Positions 33,954 to 43,767 of a stretch of DNA of 64,000 nt are shown here, in pieces (the stretch's first letter is position 1; the number at the start of each line of letters is the position of its first letter). This stretch comes from an uncultured Draconibacterium sp. (lineage in GTDB: Bacteria > Bacteroidota > Bacteroidia > Bacteroidales > Prolixibacteraceae): NCBI RefSeq assembly GCF_963677575.1, contig NZ_OY782038.1, forward strand, positions 1,302,001-1,366,000, written 5' to 3'. The notes below the pieces were generated by a model, which saw only the letters and a list, made by a program, of their open reading frames with translations, searched no databases and was not told the DNA's origin. The position numbers and the translations under genes are program-made.

Positions 33954-34652
33954 ATGATTATAACAAACAAGCTCTCAAAAGTTTTTCGAACCGATGAGAT
34001 TGAAACCAGTGCACTAAACGATGTTAACCTGCATGTTAAAAACGGCGAATTTGTAGCCATTATGGGTCCTTCGGGCTGTGGTAAATCAACACTGCTAAAT
34101 ATTATCGGACTTCTCGATAATCCATCATCAGGAAAGTATTTTTTCGATAATGAGGAAGTGGCCCAGCTCAAAGAACGCAACCGAACCATGCTTCGAAAAG
34201 GAAACATCGGTTTTGTATTCCAGAGTTTTAACCTGATTGATGAATTGACTGTTTTTGAAAACGTTGAACTTCCGCTTATTTATTTAAAGATGAAAGCAAG
34301 CGAACGCAAAAAGCGTGTTGAGGAAGTTCTGGAACGCATGAAAATCGGTCACCGAAAAAAACATTTTCCACAACAACTATCAGGAGGTCAGCAACAGCGT
34401 GTTGCCATTGCGCGCGCAGTAGTGGCCAATCCAAAACTCATACTTGCCGATGAGCCCACCGGAAACCTTGATTCAAAAAATGGTTTGGAAGTGATGCAAC
34501 TTCTAACTGAGTTAAACCAGGAAGGAACCACCATTGTAATGGTGACACACTCACTTCGTGATTCGGAATATGCCCACCGCGTCATCAACCTTTTCGACGG
34601 TATGGTAATTACCCAGGAAGTAAAGAAAGAATTAGGCGAAATTATGTTTTAA
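33954..34652 (+). CDS. ABC transporter ATP-binding protein, LolD/MacB type
   Basis: 232 aa. Walker A GPSGCGKST (~41-49), Q-loop FVFQSFNLIDELTV, signature LSGGQQQRVAIARA, Walker B LILADEPTGNLD, and H-loop MVTHS are all intact. The MacB/LolD group drives lipoprotein release or mechanotransmission-type efflux, with a FtsX-like permease that fits the gene 75 nt downstream. This group powers conformational change across the envelope rather than substrate passage through the membrane. The substrate is unknown. Confidence 0.92.
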   Translation: MIITNKLSKVFRTDEIETSALNDVNLHVKNGEFVAIMGPSGCGKSTLLNIIGLLDNPSSGKYFFDNEEVAQLKERNRTMLRKGNIGFVFQSFNLIDELTVFENVELPLIYLKMKASERKKRVEEVLERMKIGHRKKHFPQQLSGGQQQRVAIARAVVANPKLILADEPTGNLDSKNGLEVMQLLTELNQEGTTIVMVTHSLRDSEYAHRVINLFDGMVITQEVKKELGEIMF

Positions 34653-34727
34653 ACATATAGCGACATACAAACACTGCCCAATTCCCATGAAACCGGATTG
34701 AGCACCATAAAAACCAAAACAAAGACC

Positions 34728-37100
34728 ATGTCAGAATTTAAACGCAACCTCAGGTTGGGATGGAGAAATATCCTGAAAAACAAATTCTTTTCATTCTTAA
34801 ATATTGGCGGCGTAGCCATCGGGATTGCTGTTACAACACTCATCCTTTTTTGGGTGGTTGACGAACTTAGTTTCGATAAGTTTAACGACAACCTCGGGCA
34901 GATGTACCAGGTTTACGAACACCAGGTTTATTCCGACGGGCAGGATTTGCACACCGGTTGCACACCTTTTCCGTTGGCCAACGAATTAAAACAAACCTAC
35001 CCTGAAATTGAGAATGCCACCACTTTTACCAATCTCGGCGGCCTGCCCGTAAAATACGAAACCACAGAATACAAAGACATCAGCCTAACGCTGGCCGACA
35101 AGGAGTTTATGAATATTTTCTCGTTCGAACTTATTGAAGGAGATCTAAGTGCCATTGATGCTCCCGATAAAATTTTGATCACTCCAAAAATTGCCCAGTT
35201 ATTTTTTCCCAATGAATCGCCAATCGGTAAAATGCTAACCGTTTATGGTAACTACACATTTACTGTTGGAGCGATAATCGACTATCCAAAAGAACATTCA
35301 TCAACACAATTCGATATTTTGGCATCGATAAAACTGGCCGAGAAATTGGGTGCCGACCTTACGCGCTGGGGAAACAACTGGCCGTTTACCTGCCTGCTGC
35401 TTACCAAAGGCACCGAAGCCAATCAACTGGAAAGCAAGCTCACCGGTTTTCTGCAGGAAAAAGGACAGGAAAATACATCCATTTACCTGTTTCCTTATGC
35501 AAAACGTCATTTGTATACTTTCTCGGGAGAAAACAACCGCATACAATACATTTACCAGTTTTTGGCCATTGCCCTAATTATTGTCCTCATTGCATCCATC
35601 AACTTTGTAAATTCCTCCACTGCCAGCTCCGAAACACGCCGGCCGGAAGTTGGAATCCGCAAAGTTTTGGGAGCTACAAAAGCCAATCTAACGTCGCAGT
35701 TTTTCTATGAAAAAGGATTGATGATTGTAATCAGCATCATTTTAGGAGCTGTTATGGTACTTGCTTTTACACCACTTTTCGGTCAACTATCCGACAAACA
35801 TATTTCCTTGTCGTTATTGGGTAATAAATACCTCATTTTTATGCTGATCGGTATGATATTGACGACATTAATTTTATCGGTGGCCTACCCGTCATTGTAC
35901 ATTTCATCGTTCGCACCGGCACGAGTGTTAAAAAAAGCTGCACGTAAAAGTGCCAACCGGATTAGCTTCAGGAGCTTGTTGGTGGTGGTACAATTTACTC
36001 TATCAATTATTCTGATAATTTGCACCATTGCAGTGAATTCGCAACTCAAATTTATTAACAATTACGATTTGGGATACAACCAGAACAACCTTGTCTACAT
36101 AAACCTTGACGATGCTACGAAAACAAAACATGAAGCACTTTCAGCTTCTCTAAAAAATATTAGCGGCGTTGAAAACCTTACCAAAGCTGACAAACTTCCG
36201 TTTTGGGGAGGCAACTCGTCGTGGGGCTACGACTGGCAAGGCAAAGACCCTGAGAACAAAGTATTGATTTGCGCCATGTATGTCGATCGCGAGTATTTTG
36301 AAACGCTGGGAATTTCAATGGCTGAAGGACAAAGTTTCTCTCCATCCACTGAGTTAACAGATGATAGTGAAAGTGAATTCTCAAACGAAGTAATCCTTAA
36401 TAAGGAAGCCATTCGCCGCATGAAAATGACCGATCCGATTCAGAAATACTTTGGCAGAAATGGCGGCGACCGAGCACGGATTGTGGGAGTTACAAAAGAT
36501 TTTCATTTCGAGTCGTTACGAACAGGAGTTGAACCGATGGTAATGCTCCCTCTGAACGATAATCCTGATGTTTTGATCATGCGAATAAGACCTGAAAATT
36601 TTAGTCAAACGATTACCGCGATAAAGGAAAACTGGAAAGACATTATTCCGGACTCTAATATTGAAATTGGCTTTTTCGACCAGCGCCTGCAAAACATGTA
36701 TAATTCGGAACTCCGCATTTCCGGACTGTTCCAATACTTTTCGTTTGTTGCCATATTTATTGCCTGCATTGGTTTATTTGGCCTATCGGTTTTTGCCATC
36801 GAACGAAAAAGAAAAGAGATCGGTATCCGTAAAGTAAACGGATCAAAAGTATCGCAAATTCTGGCGATGCTCAACAAAGACTTTATCAAGTGGGTACTTA
36901 TTTCGTTTGTAATTGCATCGCCACTGGCATGGTATGTAATGAGCAGCTGGTTGCAAAACTTTGCCTACCAAACCCAGCTTCATTGGTGGATTTTTGCACT
37001 GGCAGGAGTTCTTTCCATTGCAATTGCTTTGTTAACCGTATCGGTACAGAGTTATAAAGCAGCTACGCGAAACCCTGTTGAAGCACTCAGGTATGAGTGA
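34728..37100 (+). CDS. ABC transporter permease, MacB/FtsX family
   Basis: 790 aa from the ATG at 34728; a TTG at 34698 is in frame but less likely. It has the duplicated layout of Bacteroidota permeases: a first helix at ~20-45, a large periplasmic MacB_PCD domain, three helices with an FtsX core (~280-420, RRPEVGIRKVLGATKANLTSQFF), a second periplasmic domain, and another FtsX core at the end (~675-790, KEIGIRKVNGSKVSQILAMLNKDF). It partners the ATPase upstream. A hairpin terminator lies 67 nt after the stop. Confidence 0.92.
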   Translation: MSEFKRNLRLGWRNILKNKFFSFLNIGGVAIGIAVTTLILFWVVDELSFDKFNDNLGQMYQVYEHQVYSDGQDLHTGCTPFPLANELKQTYPEIENATTFTNLGGLPVKYETTEYKDISLTLADKEFMNIFSFELIEGDLSAIDAPDKILITPKIAQLFFPNESPIGKMLTVYGNYTFTVGAIIDYPKEHSSTQFDILASIKLAEKLGADLTRWGNNWPFTCLLLTKGTEANQLESKLTGFLQEKGQENTSIYLFPYAKRHLYTFSGENNRIQYIYQFLAIALIIVLIASINFVNSSTASSETRRPEVGIRKVLGATKANLTSQFFYEKGLMIVISIILGAVMVLAFTPLFGQLSDKHISLSLLGNKYLIFMLIGMILTTLILSVAYPSLYISSFAPARVLKKAARKSANRISFRSLLVVVQFTLSIILIICTIAVNSQLKFINNYDLGYNQNNLVYINLDDATKTKHEALSASLKNISGVENLTKADKLPFWGGNSSWGYDWQGKDPENKVLICAMYVDREYFETLGISMAEGQSFSPSTELTDDSESEFSNEVILNKEAIRRMKMTDPIQKYFGRNGGDRARIVGVTKDFHFESLRTGVEPMVMLPLNDNPDVLIMRIRPENFSQTITAIKENWKDIIPDSNIEIGFFDQRLQNMYNSELRISGLFQYFSFVAIFIACIGLFGLSVFAIERKRKEIGIRKVNGSKVSQILAMLNKDFIKWVLISFVIASPLAWYVMSSWLQNFAYQTQLHWWIFALAGVLSIAIALLTVSVQSYKAATRNPVEALRYE

Positions 37101-37166
37101 TGAAATCCCGATCCAAGCATCGGAATTGAAGCTTTGCATTACGAATAAAAGGGAAAAATATAAAAG

Positions 37167-37202
37167 CGGGATTCCATTATTACACTTTGGAATTCCGTTT
37201 TC
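37167..37202 (+). terminator. Terminator of the ABC operon
   Basis: CGGGATTCCA / TGGAATTCCG stem (37167-37176 with 37188-37197, one G-T) followed by TTTTC. It separates the ABC pair from the COG0523 gene. Confidence 0.75.
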
Positions 37203-37345
37203 TATATAAAAAACCTTCTAAAAGCAACACCTAGAATTAAGACAAAAGGGTTTCGCTATTCATCAGTTTTAACCTTCTATTTGTCGTATAATTTCAACTT
37301 TCTTCACGATTTTTATAAACTTAGTGATTCAAAAGAAAGCAGAAA

Positions 37346-38455
37346 ATGAAAGATACAACACGTTTAATAATTGTAGGAGGATTTTTGGGAGCCGGCAAAA
37401 CCACCTTGCTTTTTAATGCTACTCAACTTTTAATGGAAAAAGGAAAAAAAGTGGGTTTGGTTACCAATGATCAGGCGTCGGAGCTGGTCGACACCTCATT
37501 TCTGTTACGTACAAATGTAAATGTTGCCGAAGTTAGCGGAAGTTGTTTTTGTTGTAATTTCAAAGGTTTTACCGATTCGATACAACAAGTAAAACAAGAA
37601 GCCAATGCCGACGTAATAATTGCCGAGCCTGTTGGAAGTTGTACCGATTTGTCTGCCACATTAATGCAACCGTTAAAAGAAAACTTCAATAAAAAACTGG
37701 TTATTTCGCCTCTAAGTGTACTCGCCGATCCGGTTCGTCTGGACGATATTTTAAACGGCGGAACTGCAGGATTGCATCCGAGTGCCGCCTATATTTTCAA
37801 AAAACAACTGGAAGAAAGCGATATCATTCTTATTTCAAAAGCCGATCTTTTAAATGAGGATGAACTGAACGAACTGAAACAAAAAGTAAAAGCTGCTTAC
37901 CCTTTTGCAACCGTTCTTTCCATCAGCTCAAAAACAGGCGAAGGGATACATGAATGGTTGAAATTACTTGAAACCAACACCAAAGCCGGACAATGTATTG
38001 TTGAAATTGATTACGATACTTATGCCGAGGGAGAAGCTGTATTGGGCTGGCTAAATGGTATGCTAATTTTAACAGGCAGAGCAAATTGGAATAAATTTGT
38101 TGCGAGCTTTTTAGGCCATCTGGCAGCACAAATTGATAAAATGCAAATTGGTGTTGGTCACATAAAACTCCTGCTTGAAAACGGGCACGACTATATTTCA
38201 GGAAATATCACCGGATCATCGAAAACGCTTTCAATACGAGGAGAAGTGGGCAATTCAGAATCCGCACAACTTACAATAAATGCACGGGTTGAAATCACTC
38301 CTGAAGCATTAGATCGATTAATAAAAGAAACTTTGAAAAGTGTTTCCGGCAATGAAATTGAAATAACAATTAAAGCCTGGAAATACTTAAGTCCCGGTTA
38401 CCCAAAACCAACACACAGGTATAAAAACGTGGTCTATCAGGGGAATAATATTTAA
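37346..38455 (+). CDS. COG0523 (CobW-like) G3E GTPase
   Basis: 369 aa. The Walker A P-loop is GGFLGAGKTT (11-20), then SCFCC (66-70, the CxCC metal-binding motif), EPVGS (94-98), and a GTP-specificity segment SKADLLNE. G3E GTPases are metallochaperones for zinc, cobalt or nickel enzymes. The C-terminal ~170 residues (WLNGMLILTGRANWNKFVASF ... YLSPGYPKPTHRY) do not match the usual CobW_C domain, so this belongs to a side branch. The gene stands alone with its own terminator, so the client metalloenzyme is unknown. Confidence 0.85.
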   Translation: MKDTTRLIIVGGFLGAGKTTLLFNATQLLMEKGKKVGLVTNDQASELVDTSFLLRTNVNVAEVSGSCFCCNFKGFTDSIQQVKQEANADVIIAEPVGSCTDLSATLMQPLKENFNKKLVISPLSVLADPVRLDDILNGGTAGLHPSAAYIFKKQLEESDIILISKADLLNEDELNELKQKVKAAYPFATVLSISSKTGEGIHEWLKLLETNTKAGQCIVEIDYDTYAEGEAVLGWLNGMLILTGRANWNKFVASFLGHLAAQIDKMQIGVGHIKLLLENGHDYISGNITGSSKTLSIRGEVGNSESAQLTINARVEITPEALDRLIKETLKSVSGNEIEITIKAWKYLSPGYPKPTHRYKNVVYQGNNI

Positions 38456-38491
38456 CACGAAGGGTAATTGTAAATAAAGTGTTGGGGCATG

Positions 38492-38521
38492 AAGTGTATA
38501 GCGATTTGCTATGCACTTTTT
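38492..38521 (+). terminator. Terminator of the COG0523 gene
   Basis: AAGTGTATAGC / GCTATGCACTT stem (38492-38502 with 38508-38518, one G-T pair), followed by TTTCATTTT. Confidence 0.75.
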
Positions 38522-38621
38522 CATTTTCCCCAACAAAGAAGCTCGCCAAAACTCTGACTTATTGCGAGTTATAAAAACAACCTCTGAGCTTTTAATAATT
38601 TATTGGCATCCGCTTAATCAT

Positions 38622-38656
38622 TTTGGGCGGGAAACGGTTATTATTGGGTAGATTTG
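38622..38656 (+). promoter_or_regulatory. Promoter of the ABC exporter operon
   Basis: TTTG (38622-38625) and TAGATTTG (38649-38656), spaced 23 nt, slightly longer than the usual 19-21. The -7 ends 17 nt before the ATG at 38674 and lies inside the open codons that precede it. Confidence 0.6.
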
Positions 38657-38673
38657 CACCACATTTTTTTAAG

Positions 38674-40422
38674 ATGAGCAAAACCCAGAGTAATAAAAAA
38701 ACAGAAGATAAACAGCGGGCAGGCTTGTTTCGGGTGCTTGGGCCATACAAAGCACTTGTTACAACTTTAATCGTTATGGCACTGGCCGGAAGCGGTATTA
38801 ACCTGCTTATTCCGCGAATTATTGCCCGCGGAATCGACTCATTTACAGCCAACCAATTTGACGCAAAAACGGTTATAATCGAATTCGTTTTGGCAGCTCT
38901 TGGCATATTCATTTTTACACTACTTCAGGGTGTTGTACAGACATTGGCCGCCGAAAAAGTTGCCAAAGATCTGCGCAATAAATTATCAGACAAGATTTCG
39001 AAACAAAGTTATTCCTTCATTTTAAAAGCCAATCCTTCGAAATTGCTAACCAACATGACTTCCGATATGGATTCGGTAAAAATGTTTGTATCGCAGGCAT
39101 TTGTTTCCATCATCTCGTCGTTGTTTATAATTTTCGGAGTAGCTGTTTTGCTTATTTCCATTAACTGGAAACTGGCGCTGGCCGTGCTCACCATCGTCCC
39201 CATTTTGTCGGTGGCCTTTTATATTGTATTCAAAAAAGTAAAAGTGCTGTTTAAGCTTAGCCGCGAGGTGATCGACGCACTCAACCGTGTTATAAACGAA
39301 AGTATTCTGGGCTCGGCACTTATTCGGGTTTTGAATTCGCAACAACCCGAAATACTCAAGTTTGTAGAAAAGAATGTGGAATCGCGCGATTTGGGACTTG
39401 CCATTGTGCGCCTGTTCTCGGTACTAATACCTATTGTAACATTTGTGGCTAACTTTGCCATCGTTATCATTTTGGCGCTTGGCGGACATTATGTGGTTTT
39501 AGGAACGCTCACGCTGGGTAATTTCGCGGCATTTAACAGCTATGTAATGATGTTGATTTTTCCGATTATGATGATTGGTTTTATGAGCAATATTATTGCC
39601 TCGGCAACGGCCTCCTACCGCAGAATAAGGCAGGTTTTGGATGCTCCGCCACCGGTTGATAACGGCACTGTAAACACAGATATTTCGGGAGATATAAAAC
39701 TGCAAAATATTACATTGAGTTTTGATAAAAAGCCGGTGCTTAAAAATATTTCGTTAGAGATAGATGCCGGAAGCAAAACGGCGATTATCGGACCAACAGC
39801 TGCCGGAAAAAGTCAGTTGCTTTATTTGCTCACCAATCTTATTTCGCCTGATTCTGGATCGATCACCATCGACAATATTCCGGTAAAAGATTATTCCACC
39901 GAAGTTTTAAACCGACAGGTTGGTTTTGTTTTTCAGGACAATGTGATTTTTAATATGAGCCTGCAGGAAAACATCGCATTTAACGACCTGGTTTCGGATG
40001 AAGATTTACAAAAAGCCATTGCCACGGCTGAATTGGCTGATTTTATAAAAACCTTACCCGACGGATTAAACACCATTGTTTCGGAGCGAGGGACCAGTCT
40101 TTCAGGTGGACAAAAACAACGTATTATGCTGGCACGCGCACTGGCATTAAATCCGAAAATACTTTTGCTCGACGATTTTACTTCGCGCGTTGACCGAAAA
40201 ACCGAAGATAAAATCCTGGCCAATATTCATAAAAATTACCCGGAACTCACGCTGCTTTCCATCACACAAAAAATAGCCCCGGTTACCGGATTCGACCAAA
40301 TTATTCTTCTGATGGAAGGCGAAGTGGTAGCATCAGGAAAACACGAAAGTTTAAAAGAACATTCGCCCGAATATATTCAGATTTATAACTCACAAAAAAG
40401 TACCAGCCACTATGAATTATAA
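38674..40422 (+). CDS. ABC exporter half-transporter, degenerate catalytic site
   Basis: 582 aa from the ATG at 38674 (MSKTQSNKK). Six transmembrane helices (~30-320) precede a nucleotide-binding domain with Walker A GPTAAGKS (373-380), signature LSGGQ (476-480), Walker B LLLDD in which Asp501 takes the place of the catalytic Glu, and Gln532 where the H-loop His normally is. Its own ATP site is thus probably non-hydrolytic while its signature is intact. It overlaps the next ABC half-transporter gene by 11 nt, and the two should form a heterodimer, like TM287/288-type exporters. Confidence 0.9.
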   Translation: MSKTQSNKKTEDKQRAGLFRVLGPYKALVTTLIVMALAGSGINLLIPRIIARGIDSFTANQFDAKTVIIEFVLAALGIFIFTLLQGVVQTLAAEKVAKDLRNKLSDKISKQSYSFILKANPSKLLTNMTSDMDSVKMFVSQAFVSIISSLFIIFGVAVLLISINWKLALAVLTIVPILSVAFYIVFKKVKVLFKLSREVIDALNRVINESILGSALIRVLNSQQPEILKFVEKNVESRDLGLAIVRLFSVLIPIVTFVANFAIVIILALGGHYVVLGTLTLGNFAAFNSYVMMLIFPIMMIGFMSNIIASATASYRRIRQVLDAPPPVDNGTVNTDISGDIKLQNITLSFDKKPVLKNISLEIDAGSKTAIIGPTAAGKSQLLYLLTNLISPDSGSITIDNIPVKDYSTEVLNRQVGFVFQDNVIFNMSLQENIAFNDLVSDEDLQKAIATAELADFIKTLPDGLNTIVSERGTSLSGGQKQRIMLARALALNPKILLLDDFTSRVDRKTEDKILANIHKNYPELTLLSITQKIAPVTGFDQIILLMEGEVVASGKHESLKEHSPEYIQIYNSQKSTSHYEL

Positions 40423-42175
40423 TCTGAACCGTACACCCGATAAAAAAGAGAAGAAGCTTCCGTTTCTGAAATCACTGAAGAAACTGGTGGCGATTATTAG
40501 TGGTGAACGTCGTAACCTGATCATCGCTTTTGCAGCAATTGCGCTAAATGCCGCATTAAGTCTGGCGGGTGCATACGTAATTGGATATACGGTTGACAAT
40601 TATGTGCAGACCAAAGATTACAACGGAATTTTGCTTTTTGCCGGAATTTTGCTGGCAATGTATATGGTGGCATTTTTTGTGAATTATGCTCAAATGATTA
40701 TGATGGGTGGCATTGGGCAGCGCATGTTGTATAGCCTCCGCAATTCGGTATTTAATAAACTGCAGGAACTACCACTCGACTTTTTCAATCAAAATAAATC
40801 GGGCGACCTGATATCGCGCATCAATAACGACACCCAAAAAGTAAACGAGTTCTTTTCGCAATCGCTGATGCGTTTTATTGGCGGAATTATTACCATGACC
40901 GGAGCAGGAATTCTACTTCTGGCAATCAACTTGCCATTGGGATTGGCGGCACTCTCTCCTGCCCTGCTTTTGCTGGTTTTTACCAAAGTTATTTCGCCGT
41001 GGATACGTAGAAAAAACGAAGCCAGTTTAAAAAGCCTGGGTGACCTTTCTGCTGAAATTCAGGAAAGCCTGGCCAATTTTAAAGTGGTGGTCGCTTTTAA
41101 CCGCCGTGACTATTTCAGAAAACGTTTTTCCGCCGCTAACCAGGAAAATTATAAGCAATCGGTTTATGCCGGAATTGCCAATACGGTGCTGAATCCGGTT
41201 TATACATTTGCAGCAAATATTGGTCAATTGATTGTGCTTGCATTGGGTATCTACCTCATCATTCAGGGAAGTTTTAGCGTTGGATTGCTCATTAGTTTTA
41301 TTGCTTATGTAATGAACTTTTATAATCCCTTGCGGCAACTGGCCATTCTTTGGGCGAATTTCCAACAGGCGCTGGCAGCATGGGACAGGATCTCGTTTCT
41401 ACTTTCACTGGAAAGCAATCTTGAAGTCACTTCTTCTGCGGAGAAACAAGCGACTTCAGCACTGGTACATTTTAAAGATGTTTCGTTCTGTTACCCCAAT
41501 GGTAAAGAAGTGCTTCACAAAGTCAGCTTTGATTTGGAACGTGGAAAAACTTATGCTTTTATCGGACCAACCGGTGGAGGAAAAACAACTACTGCCTCAT
41601 TGATTGCACGCTTATACGACGCCACAAAAGGAATGATCCTTTTGGATGGAAAAGACATAAAATCGTACGATCCCGCTGAAAGAACGGCAAAAATCGGTGT
41701 GATTCTTCAGGACCCGATTTTATTCTCGGGAACGGTACGCGAAAATATTTTATACGGAAACGAAGGCATGACTGCTTTAAGCAACGAAGAACTCCGTCAA
41801 TCGCTTGAAGAAGCCGGACTGGGAAGTTTGCTACAACGTTTCGATAGTGGGTTGGAAACGCCTATTCAAATGACAGGCGACGGAATTAGCTTGGGGCAAA
41901 AACAGCTGATTGCCTTTATGCGCGCCATTTTACGAAAACCGGAATTACTTATTCTTGATGAAGCTACGGCAAATATCGATACCGTTACCGAGCAGCAATT
42001 GGAAACGATCATCAATAACCTGCCGGCATCAACATCAAAAGTTATAATCGCCCACCGGTTGAATACGATCGAAAATGCCGATGAGATTTTCTTTGTAAAC
42101 TCAGGAGAAATAACAGCTGCCGGCTCGTTAGACAAGGCACTTGATCTTCTGATGCAGGGAATTAATGAAAGTTAA
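40412..42175 (+). CDS. ABC exporter half-transporter, catalytic partner
   Basis: 587 aa. Six transmembrane helices (~25-320) and a nucleotide-binding domain with Walker A GPTGGGKT (385-392), a degenerate signature ISLGQ (492-496), Walker B ILDEA with catalytic Glu517, and H-loop His548 (IAHRLNTI). This is the mirror image of its partner: intact Walker A/B here and intact LSGGQ there build one working site, and the reverse pair builds a degenerate one. Drug, lipid or peptide export is possible. The gene ends about 70 nt before a convergent MATE gene. Confidence 0.9.
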   Translation: MNYNLNRTPDKKEKKLPFLKSLKKLVAIISGERRNLIIAFAAIALNAALSLAGAYVIGYTVDNYVQTKDYNGILLFAGILLAMYMVAFFVNYAQMIMMGGIGQRMLYSLRNSVFNKLQELPLDFFNQNKSGDLISRINNDTQKVNEFFSQSLMRFIGGIITMTGAGILLLAINLPLGLAALSPALLLLVFTKVISPWIRRKNEASLKSLGDLSAEIQESLANFKVVVAFNRRDYFRKRFSAANQENYKQSVYAGIANTVLNPVYTFAANIGQLIVLALGIYLIIQGSFSVGLLISFIAYVMNFYNPLRQLAILWANFQQALAAWDRISFLLSLESNLEVTSSAEKQATSALVHFKDVSFCYPNGKEVLHKVSFDLERGKTYAFIGPTGGGKTTTASLIARLYDATKGMILLDGKDIKSYDPAERTAKIGVILQDPILFSGTVRENILYGNEGMTALSNEELRQSLEEAGLGSLLQRFDSGLETPIQMTGDGISLGQKQLIAFMRAILRKPELLILDEATANIDTVTEQQLETIINNLPASTSKVIIAHRLNTIENADEIFFVNSGEITAAGSLDKALDLLMQGINES

Positions 42176-42242
42176 TTATGAATGATGAATTTCGATTAAC
42201 GATTTTCGATCGAAAAGAAAGCACAATCAAATTCAGAACCAA

Positions 42243-43592
42243 CTAAGCTTTTACTTCAACATTTCTAACTGTTTTAAACAGGTAACGGGCAGCAAAAATT
42301 CCAACCACAATATTCGCCAGCAATCCGGCCCAAAATACGCCGCTTATTCCGAATAAAACAGAACCTAGCCAGGCTAGCGGCACATAAATAATCAGCATTC
42401 GGATCATTGAAAAAACAGTTGACGGCATAGGTTTGTTAATTCCGTTAAAGCTGGAAGTTGATAACATTAACATCCCAAGAAAACCATAGCTGCCGCCAAT
42501 TATGTAGAAATATTTAATCGTGATTTCCACTACCTTTGCATCGGTTGAGAATAATGTGGCGATTGAATCTCCTAGAAAAAGCAAAAGCACAAAAACGGTA
42601 GCTCCCCAAATCATCGAAAACTTAAACGAGAGTTTTAGCGCCTCGTTAATTCGCTGAAACTTTTGCTTGCTAAAATTCTGCCCCACAAAAATTATCAATA
42701 CCGATCCCAGTGCAGCGATAACCATTAGCGCAAACATCTCAACACGCGAAGCAACACCAAAAGCAGCAACTGCTTCTTTGCCAAAACCGGCCAATATTCT
42801 TGTTATCAATCCTACCGAAATTGGCGTAATCAGCATCGACAACGATGCAGGTCCGGCCACGTACAACACCTTTCTCCAGGTTGCGATAGTATTTTTTAAA
42901 CCACCAAGCCGGAATGTCATCATTTTATTGCGGTTGATCAGAATATAAAGAATGGCCACCAAGCCAATACTTCTGGTAATTACGGTAGCCCATGCAGCTC
43001 CTTTTATCCCCATCTCGGGGAAAGGACCGTAACCAAAAATCATTAACGGATCGAGAATAGCGTTAAACAGAGCGCTAAAAAGCATAATCATTCCCGGAGT
43101 AAAAGTGTCGCCGGTGGCCCGAACAATGTTGTTCCCAATCATTGGAATAACAACAAAAGGAACACCGAGGTACCAGATTCTCATATAATCGTCAACATAC
43201 TGCAGGACATCGTCTTCGGCACCTAAAGCCGTAAACAATGGACGAATAGTGAGCAGCCCTATTGTAACAAAAACCAGTACAACAATCAATCCGAGTACGA
43301 TTGCCCTACCCGACATTGCTCTAACTTCGCTTTTATCGGCATGTATAATATTTCTTGAAATAAGTGAACTTGTGCCAATTCCAACACCCATTGCCAAACT
43401 GTTTAGGAACATCACCACCGGAAAACTAAAGCTCATTGCAGCCAGTTGCTGAACACCCAGTTTTCCAACAAAAAAAGTGTCGATCAGGTTGAAGATCACC
43501 ATCCCGATCAATCCCAGCAACATAGGCCAGGTTAACTGCATAAGGTGCTTCTTTACGTCCCCTTCCGTCAGATTTCTACTTCGTTTTGTCAT
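42243..43592 (-). CDS. MATE family efflux transporter
   Basis: 449 aa with twelve transmembrane helices. The N-terminal bundle reads MLLGLIGMVIFNLIDTFFVGKLGVQQLAAMSFSFPVVMF, typical of MATE proteins, followed by GVGIGTSSLISRNIIHAD. It ejects cationic drugs or metabolites using a Na+ or H+ gradient; the window's V-ATPase makes Na+ coupling plausible, but no residue-level proof is visible. It lies 175 nt after the marR gene on the same strand, so it is a likely target of that regulator. Confidence 0.92.
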   Translation of the reverse strand: MTKRSRNLTEGDVKKHLMQLTWPMLLGLIGMVIFNLIDTFFVGKLGVQQLAAMSFSFPVVMFLNSLAMGVGIGTSSLISRNIIHADKSEVRAMSGRAIVLGLIVVLVFVTIGLLTIRPLFTALGAEDDVLQYVDDYMRIWYLGVPFVVIPMIGNNIVRATGDTFTPGMIMLFSALFNAILDPLMIFGYGPFPEMGIKGAAWATVITRSIGLVAILYILINRNKMMTFRLGGLKNTIATWRKVLYVAGPASLSMLITPISVGLITRILAGFGKEAVAAFGVASRVEMFALMVIAALGSVLIIFVGQNFSKQKFQRINEALKLSFKFSMIWGATVFVLLLFLGDSIATLFSTDAKVVEITIKYFYIIGGSYGFLGMLMLSTSSFNGINKPMPSTVFSMIRMLIIYVPLAWLGSVLFGISGVFWAGLLANIVVGIFAARYLFKTVRNVEVKA

Positions 43593-43767
43593 ATATTCTT
43601 AAACCTTTCTACTTAGTGCTTGCCAAAAAACTCAGCTATTTTTTTGTCTTTGATAAGAAAGCGTCAAAGGCAAGGCTTTCGAAGGTTTGGAAATCAGGGA
43701 GTTTACTTTCGTAATCGACCGTTTTCAAACCGAGAGTAACGCTGCATTTGGCGTAAGCTTGCAAAGA

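Noticed and set aside
42203..42216. TTTTCGATCGAAAA palindrome between the ABC exporter and MATE genes
   Set aside because: It is a short AT-rich palindrome that could arise by chance; it might be a weak shared terminator, but the loop is absent.
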